DNA of 64,000 nt from Sphaerosporella brunnea (lineage: Eukaryota > Ascomycota > Pezizomycetes > Pezizales > Pyronemataceae). Within the stretch, counting starts at the first letter, position 1. The number at the start of each line of letters is the position of its first letter. This document shows positions 35,011 through 46,276 of this stretch, one piece after another. The notes below the pieces were generated by a model that was not told the DNA's origin, made no database searches, and was given only the letters and a program-made list of their open reading frames with translations. The position numbers and the translations under genes are program-made. The stretch spans positions 1 to 64,000 of the forward strand of contig VXIS01000257.1 in assembly GCA_008704415.1 (NCBI GenBank), written 5' to 3'.

Positions 35011-36042
35011 TATCACTTTTGCTGTTGCTCACTGGTGATCGGTTTATTTTTTGAGCGAAGGTCTACCGTTTCACCCGGAACTGACAATGTCGATTCTCAA
35101 CTCCATCTGCGCATATACCCCTGTAGATTTTGATTTTTCCGCCTGGTCCCCCCACCACTAATAACCCCATCTGCGACGCCCGCCTTCTAAACCTTCTAAA
35201 CTACATCTATCGAGGCTTCAGTATTACGATAGTTTGGTTTGGGACGTTTTGAGGTTTTCATTTTTTTGTTTTTGGGGTTGCACGGCGGGGTTGGGCCATT
35301 TTCGGGGCGCCGGTGCGGGTTGGGGGGGGGGGGTTGGACGGAGTATTGGGGCAGAAGGGGCCCTGGAGTCCCTTCGGCCATGAAAAAGAATGGCGCGCTT
35401 CTAGCGGTTATTTTGGTCAATGGATCGTTTAATTCTCTTCAATTCTCGGGTCGTGAAACCCTCTAATGAAAGGCTTGATTTAGAAGGGATCTGGATCTGG
35501 AAGCTTTGAAACCTTCTGGAAATCGGCTCTCCCGACGAGAAGTCTGGATGGAGAGGGGGGGGAGGGGGTCTATTCAGACTTCTAGATGTCCAAAAATCTG
35601 GATTGCGCATTTTGATTGGGGCTTCGCATAGCCATAAAACATCGGCCGTGACGTCGCCCTCAACCGGCGGTGGTGTGAAGTCAAAGGTATGTTGTACCAC
35701 GAGGTGTAAAGTCGAAAATCAACCTGATGGGAATCGGCGTGCCCTTTCAGACCCGTGTTGCAGCTTCTGAACCCTTCTAAACCGCTGCGGGACGTCTTCC
35801 AATGCCAGCCAAAGCCTTTGCGAATGGAATTTAGTGCCAGGAGACCAGCGCACTACAGACTGGAGAAGCTTATCGGTGATAGACTTACGGGAGACCAGCT
35901 CACAGGATTCAACATATGAGAACCGGTGTTGGTCCTTTTCGGATGCCCGACTGCGCTGACCGGACATTTCTTCCTTTTTCCAGTTTTTTTTTTTTTTTTT
36001 TTTGCATTGAGCTTCTTTTTTTAACGGCGAATATGTAGACTA
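35011..36042. other. Intergenic; homopolymer-rich, no gene recognised
   Basis: Open stretches on the minus strand at 35196-35420, 35401-35700 and 35719-35967 are Pro/Arg/Ser-rich and lack motifs. Runs of G near 35320 and 35553 and of T near 35985-36003 suggest simple sequence more than genes. Confidence 0.4.
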
Positions 36043-36747
36043 CCCCCCTCCGGAGTCGAAAAGCGCAAACTACCCCCAATTTTTTCTTTATGTAGAATAC
36101 CCCCTAGCTGCCAGTGACAACCTGTGATCCTTTGCTAACTGGGCGATTCGGGTCACGCACTGGCACCGTGACGCTGGAAAACCAACCCATTTCTACTGTC
36201 TCTAAGCCAACCAACTGTGTGGTTACTGTGCGCTAAAATGTTGTGAGCCAGTCTTTCCACATGTTGAACACCACAAATTTGACTGCATTGGCGGCTCTGG
36301 AAGCTGACCCGGTACCACGCAACAGCACGTGTCGTGCCTGTCATTCGTAAATCACCCTTCCGAAGACCCTTTTTTGTAGGGCGTCCTTTTGGGTCCGAGT
36401 CAGAGGGGGTGGCAAGGCAAAATATGCCTGCATCCGATAATTCGGACTCAGATTCCGAGGAGTCTGAGTCAGCGTTGCTGTTCCTTCGTTCTAGTATGGA
36501 AGCGGGCCTTAAGACACGCAATTGAGTCAATATTCAACACCGGCATAGTTTTGTGGTATGTTGATACCAATTGCAGCGAGTAGGTTAGTAGCAAAATGTA
36601 CTTAGGCGTACACGGTCACTGGCCTGGGCGTAACATGCGAGGCAGCGGTAGGTGAAGGATCACTGGTTGTCACTGACAGCTGGGTACGGGGGTATTCTGC
36701 ATTAACAAAAGATTGGGGTAGTTTGCGCTTTTCGACCCTGGAGGGCA
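36043..36747. mobile_element. About 705-bp TIR element with long imperfect inverted repeats
   Basis: The left end (CCTCCGGAGTCGAAAAGCGC... to about 36160) and the reversed right end (CCTCCAGGGTCGAAAAGCGC...) match over roughly 120 bp with small indels. Shared blocks include GCGCAAACTACCCC, GAATACCCCC and CAGTGACAACC. TA lies outside both ends (36041-36042 and 36748-36749). A minus-strand open stretch of 125 codons inside (36153-36530), Ser/Glu/Asp-rich near its start, has no transposase motif. Confidence 0.7.
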
Positions 36748-36803
36748 TATTCCCTGTGTTTAAAACATATGGTCATATTACCTTTCATCATAAATCCTTC
36801 CAC

Positions 36804-36875
36804 GTCGGTGTAGTATAGTGGTGAGTACAGCTCGTTGTGGCCGAGCAGACCCATGTTCGATTCATGGCACCGACA
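36804..36875 (+). tRNA. tRNA-His (GTG)
   Basis: The acceptor stem GTCGGTG pairs with CACCGAC, with discriminator A. TAGTATAGTGGTGAGTA is the D-arm. The anticodon stem GCTCG/CGAGC holds the loop TTGTGGC with anticodon GTG. CATGTTCGATTCATG is the T-arm. Length is 72 nt and there is no intron. It lies just outside the right end of the 705-bp TIR element. Confidence 0.93.
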
Positions 36876-37929
36876 GTCAATTGAACTCTATGTTCATCAT
36901 TCTTTTTGTCGGCGCCGCCGCAATGATAGCTTGGAAACCAACTCTCTGGCCATGTCTCAACGCCACTGAAGAATTGTAGTAAGATAAGGCCGCCTCGATG
37001 TTATCAGCACAGAACCCGAAATGGAAATCGAAAGAATCAAAAATGCTTTTAAAGGTTTCCTGCCAGAGTGCGAGTGCTTCTTTAATCATCAAGTCTTTTA
37101 CATGCGCAAAGTTCCAAGCCATTTGAACCTCGTTGTAAAACTCCTAGGCGATATGGGCTTTGCCCAAGTTCTCCCAAATTTTTGATTGAGCGATAATGGT
37201 CAATCGGGAATGGCCCAGCGATAATACCCGTGCCATGGTGAACGTGTTTCGCCTAAGTATTGACTGACCGCATTCAAGAATCAACACGGCTCATTGTCGG
37301 TGGCTCCCAGCTGGTGAAGCCCCGGTTCTCCACGAAGTGTCGGACTGCCTCTCGGTCTCTATACAAGACCACCAGCCTGTCTGCGTCGCCGTCAATGAAC
37401 ATTTGTATGCCCTTGTATGTTAGGAGAGGGGATCTCGGGGGTTTCACCCTCCCAACACCTGTTTGAATGGAAACAACCAATTGGTCCAAAAATTGGATCG
37501 GGGCATGGTTGTGGAAAGAGACCTCCGTACCGGCTTTATTGTTTTTTTTTTGTTTTTTTCAACCCGGCGAAGCTGAGCTCCGCGATCATCGGGATCTTTA
37601 TTCGGTTTGAACAGTGCGGTGAAGCCCGCCGGTAAAATGTTCCAGTAGATTTTGCTGCGGCCGCTGCCCGAGTTGTCATTGTTTTATTCCGTTTTCTTAC
37701 TTGTGAGGACTCCTCTTTGATTCGCTCTTCACCCTGCTCTGAGGCCGCCCTTCCTCTTCTTAACGCAGCACTCGTCTTTGGGGTCGTCCTTTTTCGGATC
37801 TTTTTTTTCTGGCGCATTTTTCTTGTCGGTTTGACGGAAAAAGCCTTCCTCTTTACGGGTATTATTATAAGGACGTCATTGCTGCGAGGAGTACGGTTGG
37901 ACGAAGGTTATTCGAATCAATGTCGAGAG
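36876..37929 (-). other. Possible decayed minus-strand coding sequence; otherwise non-coding
   Basis: On the minus strand, 37489-37274 (RVKPPRSPLL...LVVLYRDREAVRHFVENRGF) and 37122-36877 (MAWNFAHVKDLMIKEALALW...) have protein-like composition. They lie in different frames with stops between them. They could be exons or relics of one gene. I recognise neither. The interval 37500-37830 is low-complexity (T runs, Lys/Arg-rich on the minus strand) and shows nothing clear. Confidence 0.3.
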
Positions 37930-38460
37930 TTAAATGAGGCGGACTCTGTAGAATGACCAGCACAGCCCCAAATCTAAATCCCATTGAAGCCTTGTGGGGG
38001 GTATTGAGAGGGAATTGGGAGATCTGGGGAAGAGTTGCTGTTATTGGGGGGTTTGGAAGCGCAGCATGGAATTCTATACCGGAGGAAAGGTTGGATAGCT
38101 TGATTAGGAGCATGTCTGCTCGCTTGCAAGCAGTGCTAGACGCTGAGGGCAGTGTTCCTAATAGCCGGCCCAAAAAGCCCGGCTGTCTCAAAATCACGAC
38201 GGGCTGGCTGGCGGGCTGTCGGGCTGCCAAGAACTTTCGACTGAGGTGAACCTGTCATGCAACTATCAGTTTGACCTAGTTACCTCGTAAACTGAAGAAA
38301 CTGAAGAGTGTTTCTGTGTAGCTGTTGCTCCATTCCCCATAGAGCATGATCCCTGCACCCGCGGGCCGCAGCCCAAACAGCCCGCCCATTTTTTCGATCA
38401 GCCCGACGGACGGGCTGGCTATTAGGAACACTGGCTGATGGGGAGGCAACACCGTATTAA
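37930..38460 (+). pseudogene. C-terminal end of a Tc1/mariner transposase, split by a MITE
   Basis: From about 37945 the plus strand encodes APNLNPIEALWGVLRG, the end of the DDE/D domain of Tc1 transposases (NLNPIE plus a following Trp). The usual C-terminal helix region follows (IPEERLDSLIRSMSARLQAVLDAEG). At 38149 the frame is cut by a 284-bp MITE. After it, 38434-38460 completes the family's typical end (ADGEATPY, stop). The N-terminal two thirds are missing. Confidence 0.85.
38150..38433. mobile_element. 284-bp hAT-like MITE inside the Tc1 relic
   Basis: Terminal inverted repeats CAGTGTTCCTAATAGCC (38150-38166, and reversed at 38417-38433) fit the CAGTG type of hAT elements. The flanking 8-mers GCTGAGGG (38142-38149) and GCTGATGG (38434-38441) are an 8-bp target duplication with one change. 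The subterminal parts are filled with GGGCTGGC/CGGGCTG repeats in both orientations. No coding capacity. Confidence 0.87.
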
Positions 38461-39534
38461 GTCATGTGAGTAGTAGGAATTGATGTTGAGTCGTTTTTAC
38501 ATGGAAAATCACTCGATTTGTTCGTTTTTGTTCTAGTCTACCAATCTTTCCAACTTATACGAGTAAACACCCGTGTCGTGACCACACGGTGTGGAGTCAT
38601 TAGTACAGCGCAACTCAATGTAAAGTCATATGTACGTTGCAGTCAGGGGGTGTGACACGCAGTGCGGTTGCTTTCATTCTGTGAAACAAAAAAGCCAGAC
38701 CAAATGAAGACTCCGCCATCGTGGAAAAAAAAGCTGTGAGCCACAGTGCACTTGCAAAAAACCCAAATTGCGAACATCCCAACTCATCCCATTCAGCAAA
38801 ATGCGCCCAATCAATTACCCTGATACTGTCTCTGGCATTACGACAGTTATTCGGTCTCCACTGGTTGCACAGGACAGAGCAACGTATAACTGCCAATAAC
38901 TAAACTCCTCTTCTCGAATGTTAATACTCCAGGTTTCCCGGGGGAAAACTCTGTAACAGCAAGCACAGAGCGACCGCAGTTTCTGCAGTGCGCAGTTTCA
39001 TCCACAGCCTGACTCGGAGGGGGTGCAGTATGCCCACTGCTGATCCATAGCCAATGCATTATCCGTGACATCTCTCACATCATGGTCTCTCAACAGTGGT
39101 TGATTAACTGCTCCCACCTCTTGTAGTGTTCCAACTCTCCGTCTGTCATTCAACTTCCATCTGAAGAACTCCATTAGCCTTTATATTTCTACCCCGCATG
39201 AGAATTTAGAGCCAGCCACTGACCGGCTCATGTTGAGCTGGATTTGCAGTTCTTCGTGCAACACGTGCTCTACAGCCATGACAGATTTTATAGCGCTTTC
39301 CCGGTTTCCAGAAGGAGAACTCTTCAATTGGTAGCGAGGGAAAAGGTGGTTGCGAGGGGAAAGGTATTTGCGAAGTAGTAAAGGGAGGAGGTAGTAGGTT
39401 GAAGTAGTAAGGCAAAGAGAGGAGGTGGTCGAGGAGGCAAGACTGTCTCACTTCACAGCTAGCGATCGCACGGATACATACAATTCTATTCCATTCCACA
39501 ACTATCTACAAATCTAGCACAATGTGCAGCGGCG

Positions 39535-39655
39535 CAGTCGTTCCGCAGTGTCGTCGCTGGAGCTCCTCCACGGCTCCACTCCAGAATAGTAGAGCAGGAC
39601 AGTCGCTCCGCAGTATCGTCGCTGGAGCTCCTCCACGGCTCCGCTCCACAATGCG
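39535..39655 (+). repeat. Two-copy 65-bp minisatellite
   Basis: A unit starting CAGTCG(T/C)TCCGCAGT and containing CGTCGCTGGAGCTCCTCCAC begins at 39535 and again at 39600, with few differences; the second unit is slightly shorter. No coding role is evident. Confidence 0.75.
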
Positions 39656-39796
39656 CCCCGCATCACAGCTAATCACTCGGCTACTTAGGGTTTCCGTGCT
39701 TAGCCACCGTGTTTAGCCACCGGTAAACGCCACCGTAAAACGCCACCGGTAAACGCCACACCACTGCTCTATATAGGGATAGATACTTGTGTGTAA

Positions 39797-39932
39797 TCAG
39801 TTTATTGTCTGCATGCAACCTCTAAAGATTATGGCAGATCCACTTCCCGTCCCAACCCATACCTTGTCCGCTGCCTTATTGATGTGATCTTATGCGTTAA
39901 CGGCAACCATGAATACCAACAGCATCGAAACA
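39797..39932 (+). repeat. Dispersed copy of a block from the protease array
   Basis: The segment TTTATTGTCTGCATGCAACC...ATTATGGCAGATCC...TGAATACCAACAGCATCGAAACAAAG matches blocks at about 19320-19465, 23250-23365 and 26690-26800 in the protease array. Differences are mostly transitions. Its presence 11 kb outside the array suggests that part of the duplicated unit is itself a mobile or dispersed repeat. Confidence 0.75.
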
Positions 39933-40873
39933 AAGGGAAAGGTATCTACTACTATATAAAGCAAAGGCGGAAAAACACTGTGGCTAAACACGGAAATGTG
40001 GCTGAACACGGCAAACCCAGGGGCTGAGTGATTAGCTGTGATGCGGGCGCATAGAGCGTCCTGGAAGCACTGATTGGAAGGGTTTTCATCTTCAACAGCT
40101 CGAGCGGCGAGAAGGGGCACTTCACTTATGACGTTCCGTAACCGGAAGATTGAGATTTGGCTTCAGCGAGAAGAGCAGGGAGCCAGCCATCGACAAGTGT
40201 TTGGACAAGTTGCGGCTTGGAAGTATTCTGCGACGATGGGAAGGTGGACGAAGGCGCGGGGGCCTTCGGTGCACATTGGGAAGAAACGTAACTCACAAAA
40301 TCGAATGTTATGTACCAATCTGAGAGCAATATCTACTATGGTGACTTCGGAGATAAGGAAGGCGAGCACAGTGCCAGCTCGGGTGCCAGAACGATGAGTG
40401 ATAGGCTATGACGAAATAGTTCTGGAGCCGTGAAACTACCCATTAGACTGTGAAATTCTTCGGCAGAAAAAGTAATGACTTCCCGTTGAACGGCGATCCC
40501 AATGACCACACACCGTGTGGTCGTCAGGGTGTGCACTTGGCAAAGTGAGCGAAACGTGACCCTATCTGAGGCTGAGTGATGAGCAGTGTTTGCTGCAGCG
40601 CATTGTGGAGCGGAGCAACTCACCGAGGCCCTTTCGCGACATTCAACCATTATTGGTGGGCAATTTCATCCCGCCTGATGTGGCGGTGTGTGAACACGCA
40701 TCACGATTGGTTCGTTCGATCGGCCCACGCTTCACCGATAGTCAGCCCCGCATGTATTGCTGCATGCCGTGGTTGTTCTATCCCCATTTTGGCTCGAGGT
40801 GCATTCAGAGCAAACAGAAAATACGAGAGGGGTAGAAACAGTCGACACAATCGATCATACCAGCATCTTCACA

Positions 40874-42197
40874 ATGTCCTTCGGCTTCAGCATAGGCGAC
40901 ATCATCGCGCTCACGCAGCTCTCGTATCAGATCTATGGCATCCTCAGTTCCGAGCGACAATCAGCGCCTACAGTTTTGCGAGAACTCTCAACCTCCGTTT
41001 TTGGGCTCCGCTGCGCGCTCGATCATCTCTCGCAACACCTCTCCAGCTCCGCCGCAAAACTCTCTGGTGAGAATGGCAAGTTGCAACATAGCTTGGCGTT
41101 CTTGATCAGGAATTGTGGCGAGACGTTGAGGGAACTACAGGCGGTGCTGGCAAAGTACGAAGACAAGGTGGTCGTGAAGGCAGTGGGGACGACGGGGAAG
41201 CTGAAGCGCGAGTGGAACCGGGTGAAGTGGGCCGTCGAAGAGAAGGGGCTGGTTGATATCAAAAGCAGGATTTCGCAGCACACCGATGCGATAGGCATAG
41301 TCGTAGAGACGTTTATATGGACGGAGGTGCAGGATGGGAGGGAGGAGGCCAGGCAAGGCATGCGGCACATGGAAACGCTGCTGGAAAGGATACTGGAGGA
41401 CGGGGAGGTGGGCAGGGAAGCTTCTCTGCACGAGATGGAGAGGCTCTTGAAGGATTTTATGCTGACGGAAGTGCCGAAAATGGTTGAGAACATCCGTCTG
41501 AGCACCCCTCGACCGCCAGCATATGCGATGCTGGGGACTCCAAATGGAGATTCTACAGTCTTAACCAGTTCGTCCCCTGTCCCTACACGTCCTTACCTAA
41601 CACACGGCCTAACTGTGTTCCGAAGGCCCAATACCCTCCACACATATACCTACAGCTAGCGGCACTATCAAGTTTGGAATGAGAGGTATGGGGTCTGCCA
41701 CTACGAGCGGTCATCTCGAGGACCTCAACCGAAGACGAACCGCGGCCGCTGCCGCAGGCGCACCCGGGAGGACCACGAGCGATCGTCTCGAGGAGCTTAA
41801 CCGAAGACGAACAGCAGCCAGGAAGGTTCCGCCGCTCCCCCAGCACCCGCTTGAAGGGGGCCGCGGGCCGCCCGGAGATCTGGCCGCCTTCCCCTCCCCC
41901 GGGCAGTGGTTGTCCAAGTTGGAGCAAGTAATCGATCGGTGGTCCGGGCCGGCCGGCACCACAAAAGACGTCATAAAGACTGGGACCCTTCTTGCAGTGA
42001 ACCTGCTCAGCGAGTTGAACGGATATATAAGCGGGCTTAACAGCAAGGAGGAGAGGAGGAGATATAGGAGTGGACTGGAGGCTCACGGAAGGCTGCAAAA
42101 GTTGTTTGGCAAGGTAACGAGATTGAGCAAGGGAAGTGTATTGTTAAGAAAACAAGTGGAGGAATATGAAGATGAAAAGGAGGAGGACGAAGCATAA
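40874..42197 (+). CDS. Protein with Helo-like fungal N-terminal domain
   Basis: Exons 40874-41567 and 41656-42197 (intron donor GTTCGT, branch-like CTAAC, acceptor TACAG) give 411 residues. The first 200 residues (MSFGFSIGDIIALTQLSYQI..., then amphipathic helices) resemble the Helo-like or NACHT-associated N-terminal regions found on fungal STAND proteins and small partner proteins. The middle is Arg/Pro-rich with a doubled LE(D/E)LNRRRTAA motif. The last 120 residues are helical and end in a Glu/Asp-rich tail (EEYEDEKEEDEA). There is no NTPase or repeat domain, so it could act as a stand-alone partner or regulator. The intron phase is right, but the donor is unusual and the second exon could be a separate gene. 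Confidence 0.62.
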
Positions 42198-42528
42198 CTG
42201 TGGATTCTATCAATGTATAAATTGAAAGCGCTTGTTGGTGAGGGTTTTGACCTGTGTCAAGATTTCAAAGATCGTCGGGGCGCTTAGGCTGTTAGTCGCG
42301 GGGTGTCTGTTCGTGTGAGGAACGGAATTTGGTGTTCGACATTTTTTCAGGAGTGTAGATAACAAGGAATGTGCAATCTAGGCAGCAGCCCTGCCCGTAT
42401 CGTGTTGTAATCGTTGAGCAGCCAATCGTATGTAGCCCTACGTGATGACCCCGCCATTTGTGCAACCAGTTCACGCGTTTAAATGCCGCACAGCCCCTCA
42501 CGTCTTGCCGCTGGAGCAATCAATCAAC

Positions 42529-44658
42529 ATGGTGCGGGTCAAATTCTCGAGGACCAACGGCGGCTCAGGCAAATTCCGACGCTTTTTTTTGCCATCTCAC
42601 TCACACACGCTAGATGATATCTCTTGGGATGCCCAGTTGCCAGACATCGTGGGCCAGTGCTTTCCAGGTGAGTGAGAGCGCGTCCTTTTCGTGATGACCC
42701 GCGGTTGATGTGGACTGCATCAGATACTACCGCCGCGGACCTGCTGGTGCAAATCAGCCGAGGGGCAACCGAAAACCATGATCCGATAGTTTTCTTCATG
42801 GATGAAGAAATCGAAGTGGAGAAGGCGAAGAAAAAGCTCACAGTCGTCGCGGATAAACCAACCAACTTCGAGGCCTGTGAAATCAATCACAAGGATACGT
42901 TACTCCATTTCCTCAACCTCGAGGAAGGCTTGCCGCAGGCCGTTTCGGCAAGCCTCGATGGCGATTCCTCAACCAGTGCCTCTGAACGACTCGTCATCGA
43001 TGACAGTCTGGTAATCACCTTCCACCGCACAATCCGCTTGCCAGATGACAACCGCATCCATCAGCTTCCGAGTTCGCTTGGATCATTTCCCCTCTACAAC
43101 ATCAGCGCTTTTGCTCAACGATTACCGGAGCACATCGTCGAGACTGGAGGAGTGTTCTTTGCCATGTGGCAGCGAGAGGCATTGTGGATCGAGTTCGAAA
43201 ACCTGGACGAGGAGAAAAAGTACGCTGTCAGGATCAACGTCGGAGGGGTAAACGCCGTGAGCGGTCTGACTCTCATGGAAAAAACGGCCACGCAAGACTA
43301 TGTATGTAACTTGCACCGCTGGAGATTCTATGAAATAGCTACTCACGATTGCCGCAGGTTGTTGTTCCAGGTCAACCATGGATAGACGGGATTTTGGTTG
43401 AGCCTGGAGTGGTTCGCCAGTTTGTGGCCATGCCGCGTCAGTGTTTCCTTCATCAAAACCCGATCATACATTGACATGTGTGGCACAGTGGGTTCCGGAT
43501 ACACGGTTGAGGGTCAGGTAACTGCTAAAGAGAAGTTCGGTGGGTTTCAGATCGAGGTGACGCCAAGCTATGGACGCCGCGGCAGTACCAGTTTCTGGGA
43601 CCCTTCGAGAGATCTCGTCCAGGAGTACAAAACACCAGAGAACCTCGGGCTGGTGGAAGGGTCTTTTTTGTTGATGGCACCTGCACAGAAGGAGTTCAGG
43701 CCGATAAAACTGAGCGATTTTCTGCGACCGGGCGAAGTTCCCGCAAGTGTCAAGCTTTTACGATTGGAAGCAAGTGCTACGTGTCTCTGGTTTAGTTCAG
43801 GTGTTGGAAACTGATCGATATTCATAGGTGGCTCCGACCGATCCGAGGATGGAGTGGAGATGTGAGGAGGAGGAGGGACCAGTGAGAAATGATATATCTC
43901 TGCCCCGGAGGAGTTTTGAAGCCTCGGAGCGCCAATCGACACCGTCTGCCCCCCCAAGGCCAATGGAGGTCACCATTGAAGCGATGGGGCTCGCAGCAGG
44001 AGGAAAGATGATCCAAGATATCTTTGCCGATCCCAATCCGTCTTACCTCTGGAACGCATCTCGAACGCGCATGATCAACGTGCACATCTTCTCGCCGACT
44101 ACGTTCGAAGAGCTGACCCACATCGTCCCTCACCCAACCCCCATCACGGCGGCAGCATACGCCGCCAAGGGCCTGCCTTTCTTCGCCGTCGAGGAAGATC
44201 CCGACAATCGTCTCGACGGCTCGGAAACACTGGCATCCGTCATGTCGGTCAGCCAGATGGATGAAGCAGTCGGCGTCGACTATTCCGGCGCATCCTCGGC
44301 AGATACGAAACTCCCAAAGCGCTGCACGATCTGCAAGACCAAATTGTGCGATTGCATGTTTGTTCCCTGTGCCCCTTCCCCCGGCCTGCCTTGTTCGCTG
44401 ATCGTCATATCCCGTAGTGTCCGTCCGTGCAATCACCAGTTCTGCTTCCAGTGCATACAGCAAGTAGAGCACCAGAATGCGCAGCAGTACCGTTGTCCCG
44501 CCCAGGGATGTGACGCTCAAATCCTCAGGATCGCCGGTTTCTCCGCCCCCATGAATTTGCCTGGGGAAGAGGCGTTCAAGGTTAAAGTCCCTGTGGTCGT
44601 TCTAGAGGTCAAAGATGGGAGGACGGCATTTCGGAGTATTCATAACTCCAGGATTTAA
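42529..44658 (+). CDS. RING-finger protein of a widespread uncharacterised fungal family
   Basis: Six exons (42529-42667, 42724-43301, 43358-43436, 43489-43769, 43828-44357, 44418-44658), all in phase, give 615 residues. The N-terminal third lacks a recognised fold. The centre carries the family's conserved blocks: FHRTIRLPDD, LGSFPLYNISAFAQRLP, GGVFFAMWQREALWIEF, then GQPWIDGILVEPGVVRQFVA and MPLGSGYTVEGQVT. The C-terminus has a RING-type zinc site, RCTICKTKLCDC(I)VRPCNHQFCFQCI, followed by a CPAQGC pair, which suggests ubiquitin-ligase activity. The fourth intron (43770-43827) starts GCAAGT, a GC-AG intron; no GT donor keeps frame. The last intron joins the zinc ligands at normal RING spacing. 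No membrane segment is evident. Confidence 0.8.
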
Positions 44659-46276
44659 GGTCCTTAGGCAAAAAGATACGTTGAGAGCAGTTATGGCAGC
44701 GTTGCACTTCGATTCGGTAGATAGCACCTCAGGTGTCCACTGCTCGAAACCCTAACCCATTGCAAATTTATTCCTCCTCACTCTCATTGCTTTTTTGGTC
44801 ATTCTTGCTCGCTAGTATCCAGCTATTCCTATTTATCTACTCATCTACAAGTCCTGGCGGCCTGCGGCCGTGATGTGATGCCAATTATCTACTCTACCGA
44901 TACTCCGCTCTCGGATGTGGCCCAGTCGCTTTATATAACGGCAGTTCAGTGCTTCACCATACTTAGCTATGTCTCACGTCCGAGAACTATTATCGTTCAT
45001 CCAAGTTTTGTGCAGTGCCGTCGGCCTCGAGGATTTCCGCTCTGATCTCGGCACCAGCGGTATCGCCCGTCCGGGTTGTCTCCCCGCTTGTTTTGGCCCT
45101 GGTGGTCTCGGCACCGGCGGTATCACATCGTGGGATCAGGCGAATTCACTTGCACCGCCGGCGCTTCAGCTCTCCTCCGTGCGGTGAAGAATTTGAGACA
45201 GACTCGGTGCGCAAGAGTTGCGGCAAGGCCTCCACCAATTTGACCTCGGTGAGAGCCCGCAACTCACAGCCCCCCATGACCACAACCGCTGGTTACCAAA
45301 TTACTGTCAACCAAGCGTAAAAGCATCCTGTAATCGTCACAAAGTCGAAGCCCCCCGACTACGTATCAGGTCATTTCGGTGTCACCAACAGAATCCCACA
45401 CCCACACCCACCATAAAAAAGCAATATCATGCCGTGTAACATTTAGAATGCACCTTTTTGGTTGAAAGTTGTGGCACCGCAACTGCTGCTGCCTCAAATT
45501 CTCCTCTTTGCCATCAGCGGCCGCATATTCGGGAGTTTTCTCTTTCTGCAAGTCTTCCAGGGCAACTTCTCGTCCGCTCACTCTCCCTTTTGTCCCGATC
45601 TCGGTATTGCTTGGTGCGCAAGGTAGTCTGGGGGCCGTTCATGGCGAACAGGTGGGGAACGTTCGGATGATGCCATTAGAAAATTCCCTTTTTGGGCTTA
45701 ACTACCTACCTAGTACAACTGTCGTGAAAAAGGACAACGGATACCCCATCTAGAAATTTGGTTTGCAGCCAGCTTACTCTACATACTCGTACCTATGGCA
45801 CCTAATCACAGGTTTTAGGTCGAGCGGTGCATGGTGTCTCCGCTTCGCATGGTGTCTCTGCTTCATAGAAGGCGCACAGTGTCTGCACACACTGCTGGGA
45901 GATCCCAGTCGCGCAGCCATTCTCAGAGTCACAGCCCCCCTCACTCTCACGTCAAGACCAAAAGACTGGAAACAACACAGCCCCGCTGCTTACCTACTTT
46001 TATCAATAGGGGCATTCCTATGGACCCAATGAGAGGTGCAGGAGCAAAGCCTGTGTCTTTGCGACGTACTATCCTTGGCAATGCCAGCAAGGCGTCTAGA
46101 GCTGCAAAAGATTCGGAGGGGTTGATCTCGCCTTACCCCGCGGATACTCCAAGAATTGCACCAAAAATCCCTCTTCGTACATACAACACACTCTACTCGG
46201 GGGTAGAGCGCCCTCAAAGCTTGACATTCGATCCACCTTCCACGCCCTGATCCAATTTTCGCGAGATCTATTCGCA
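44659..46276. other. Intergenic between the RING gene and the NLR
   Basis: No supported gene. A plus-strand open stretch at 45831-46250 just before the NLR is Ser/His/Arg-rich and lacks motifs; I treat it as promoter/leader sequence. A region around 45070-45170 is rich in GGTNTCGGCACC(A/G)GCGGTATC repeats. Confidence 0.4.

Larger units (their letters stand above)
38461..40873. other. Gene-poor interval with a minisatellite and a dispersed repeat
   Basis: No convincing gene. It contains the 65-bp tandem repeat at 39535-39655, a run of GCCACCGGTAAAC-type repeats at about 39700-39770, and the dispersed repeat at 39797-39932. Short open stretches on both strands have no motifs. Confidence 0.45.

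Noticed and set aside
44840..44890. Another LINE 3' tail (GGCGGCCTGCGGCCGTGATGTGATG)
   Set aside because: Similarity to the tails at 4897 and 14215 is limited to about 20 bases, without an A-rich end or target duplication.
45831..46250. 140-codon frame just before the NLR
   Set aside because: Low complexity (Ser/His/Arg), no motif, and it overlaps the expected promoter and leader of the NLR.
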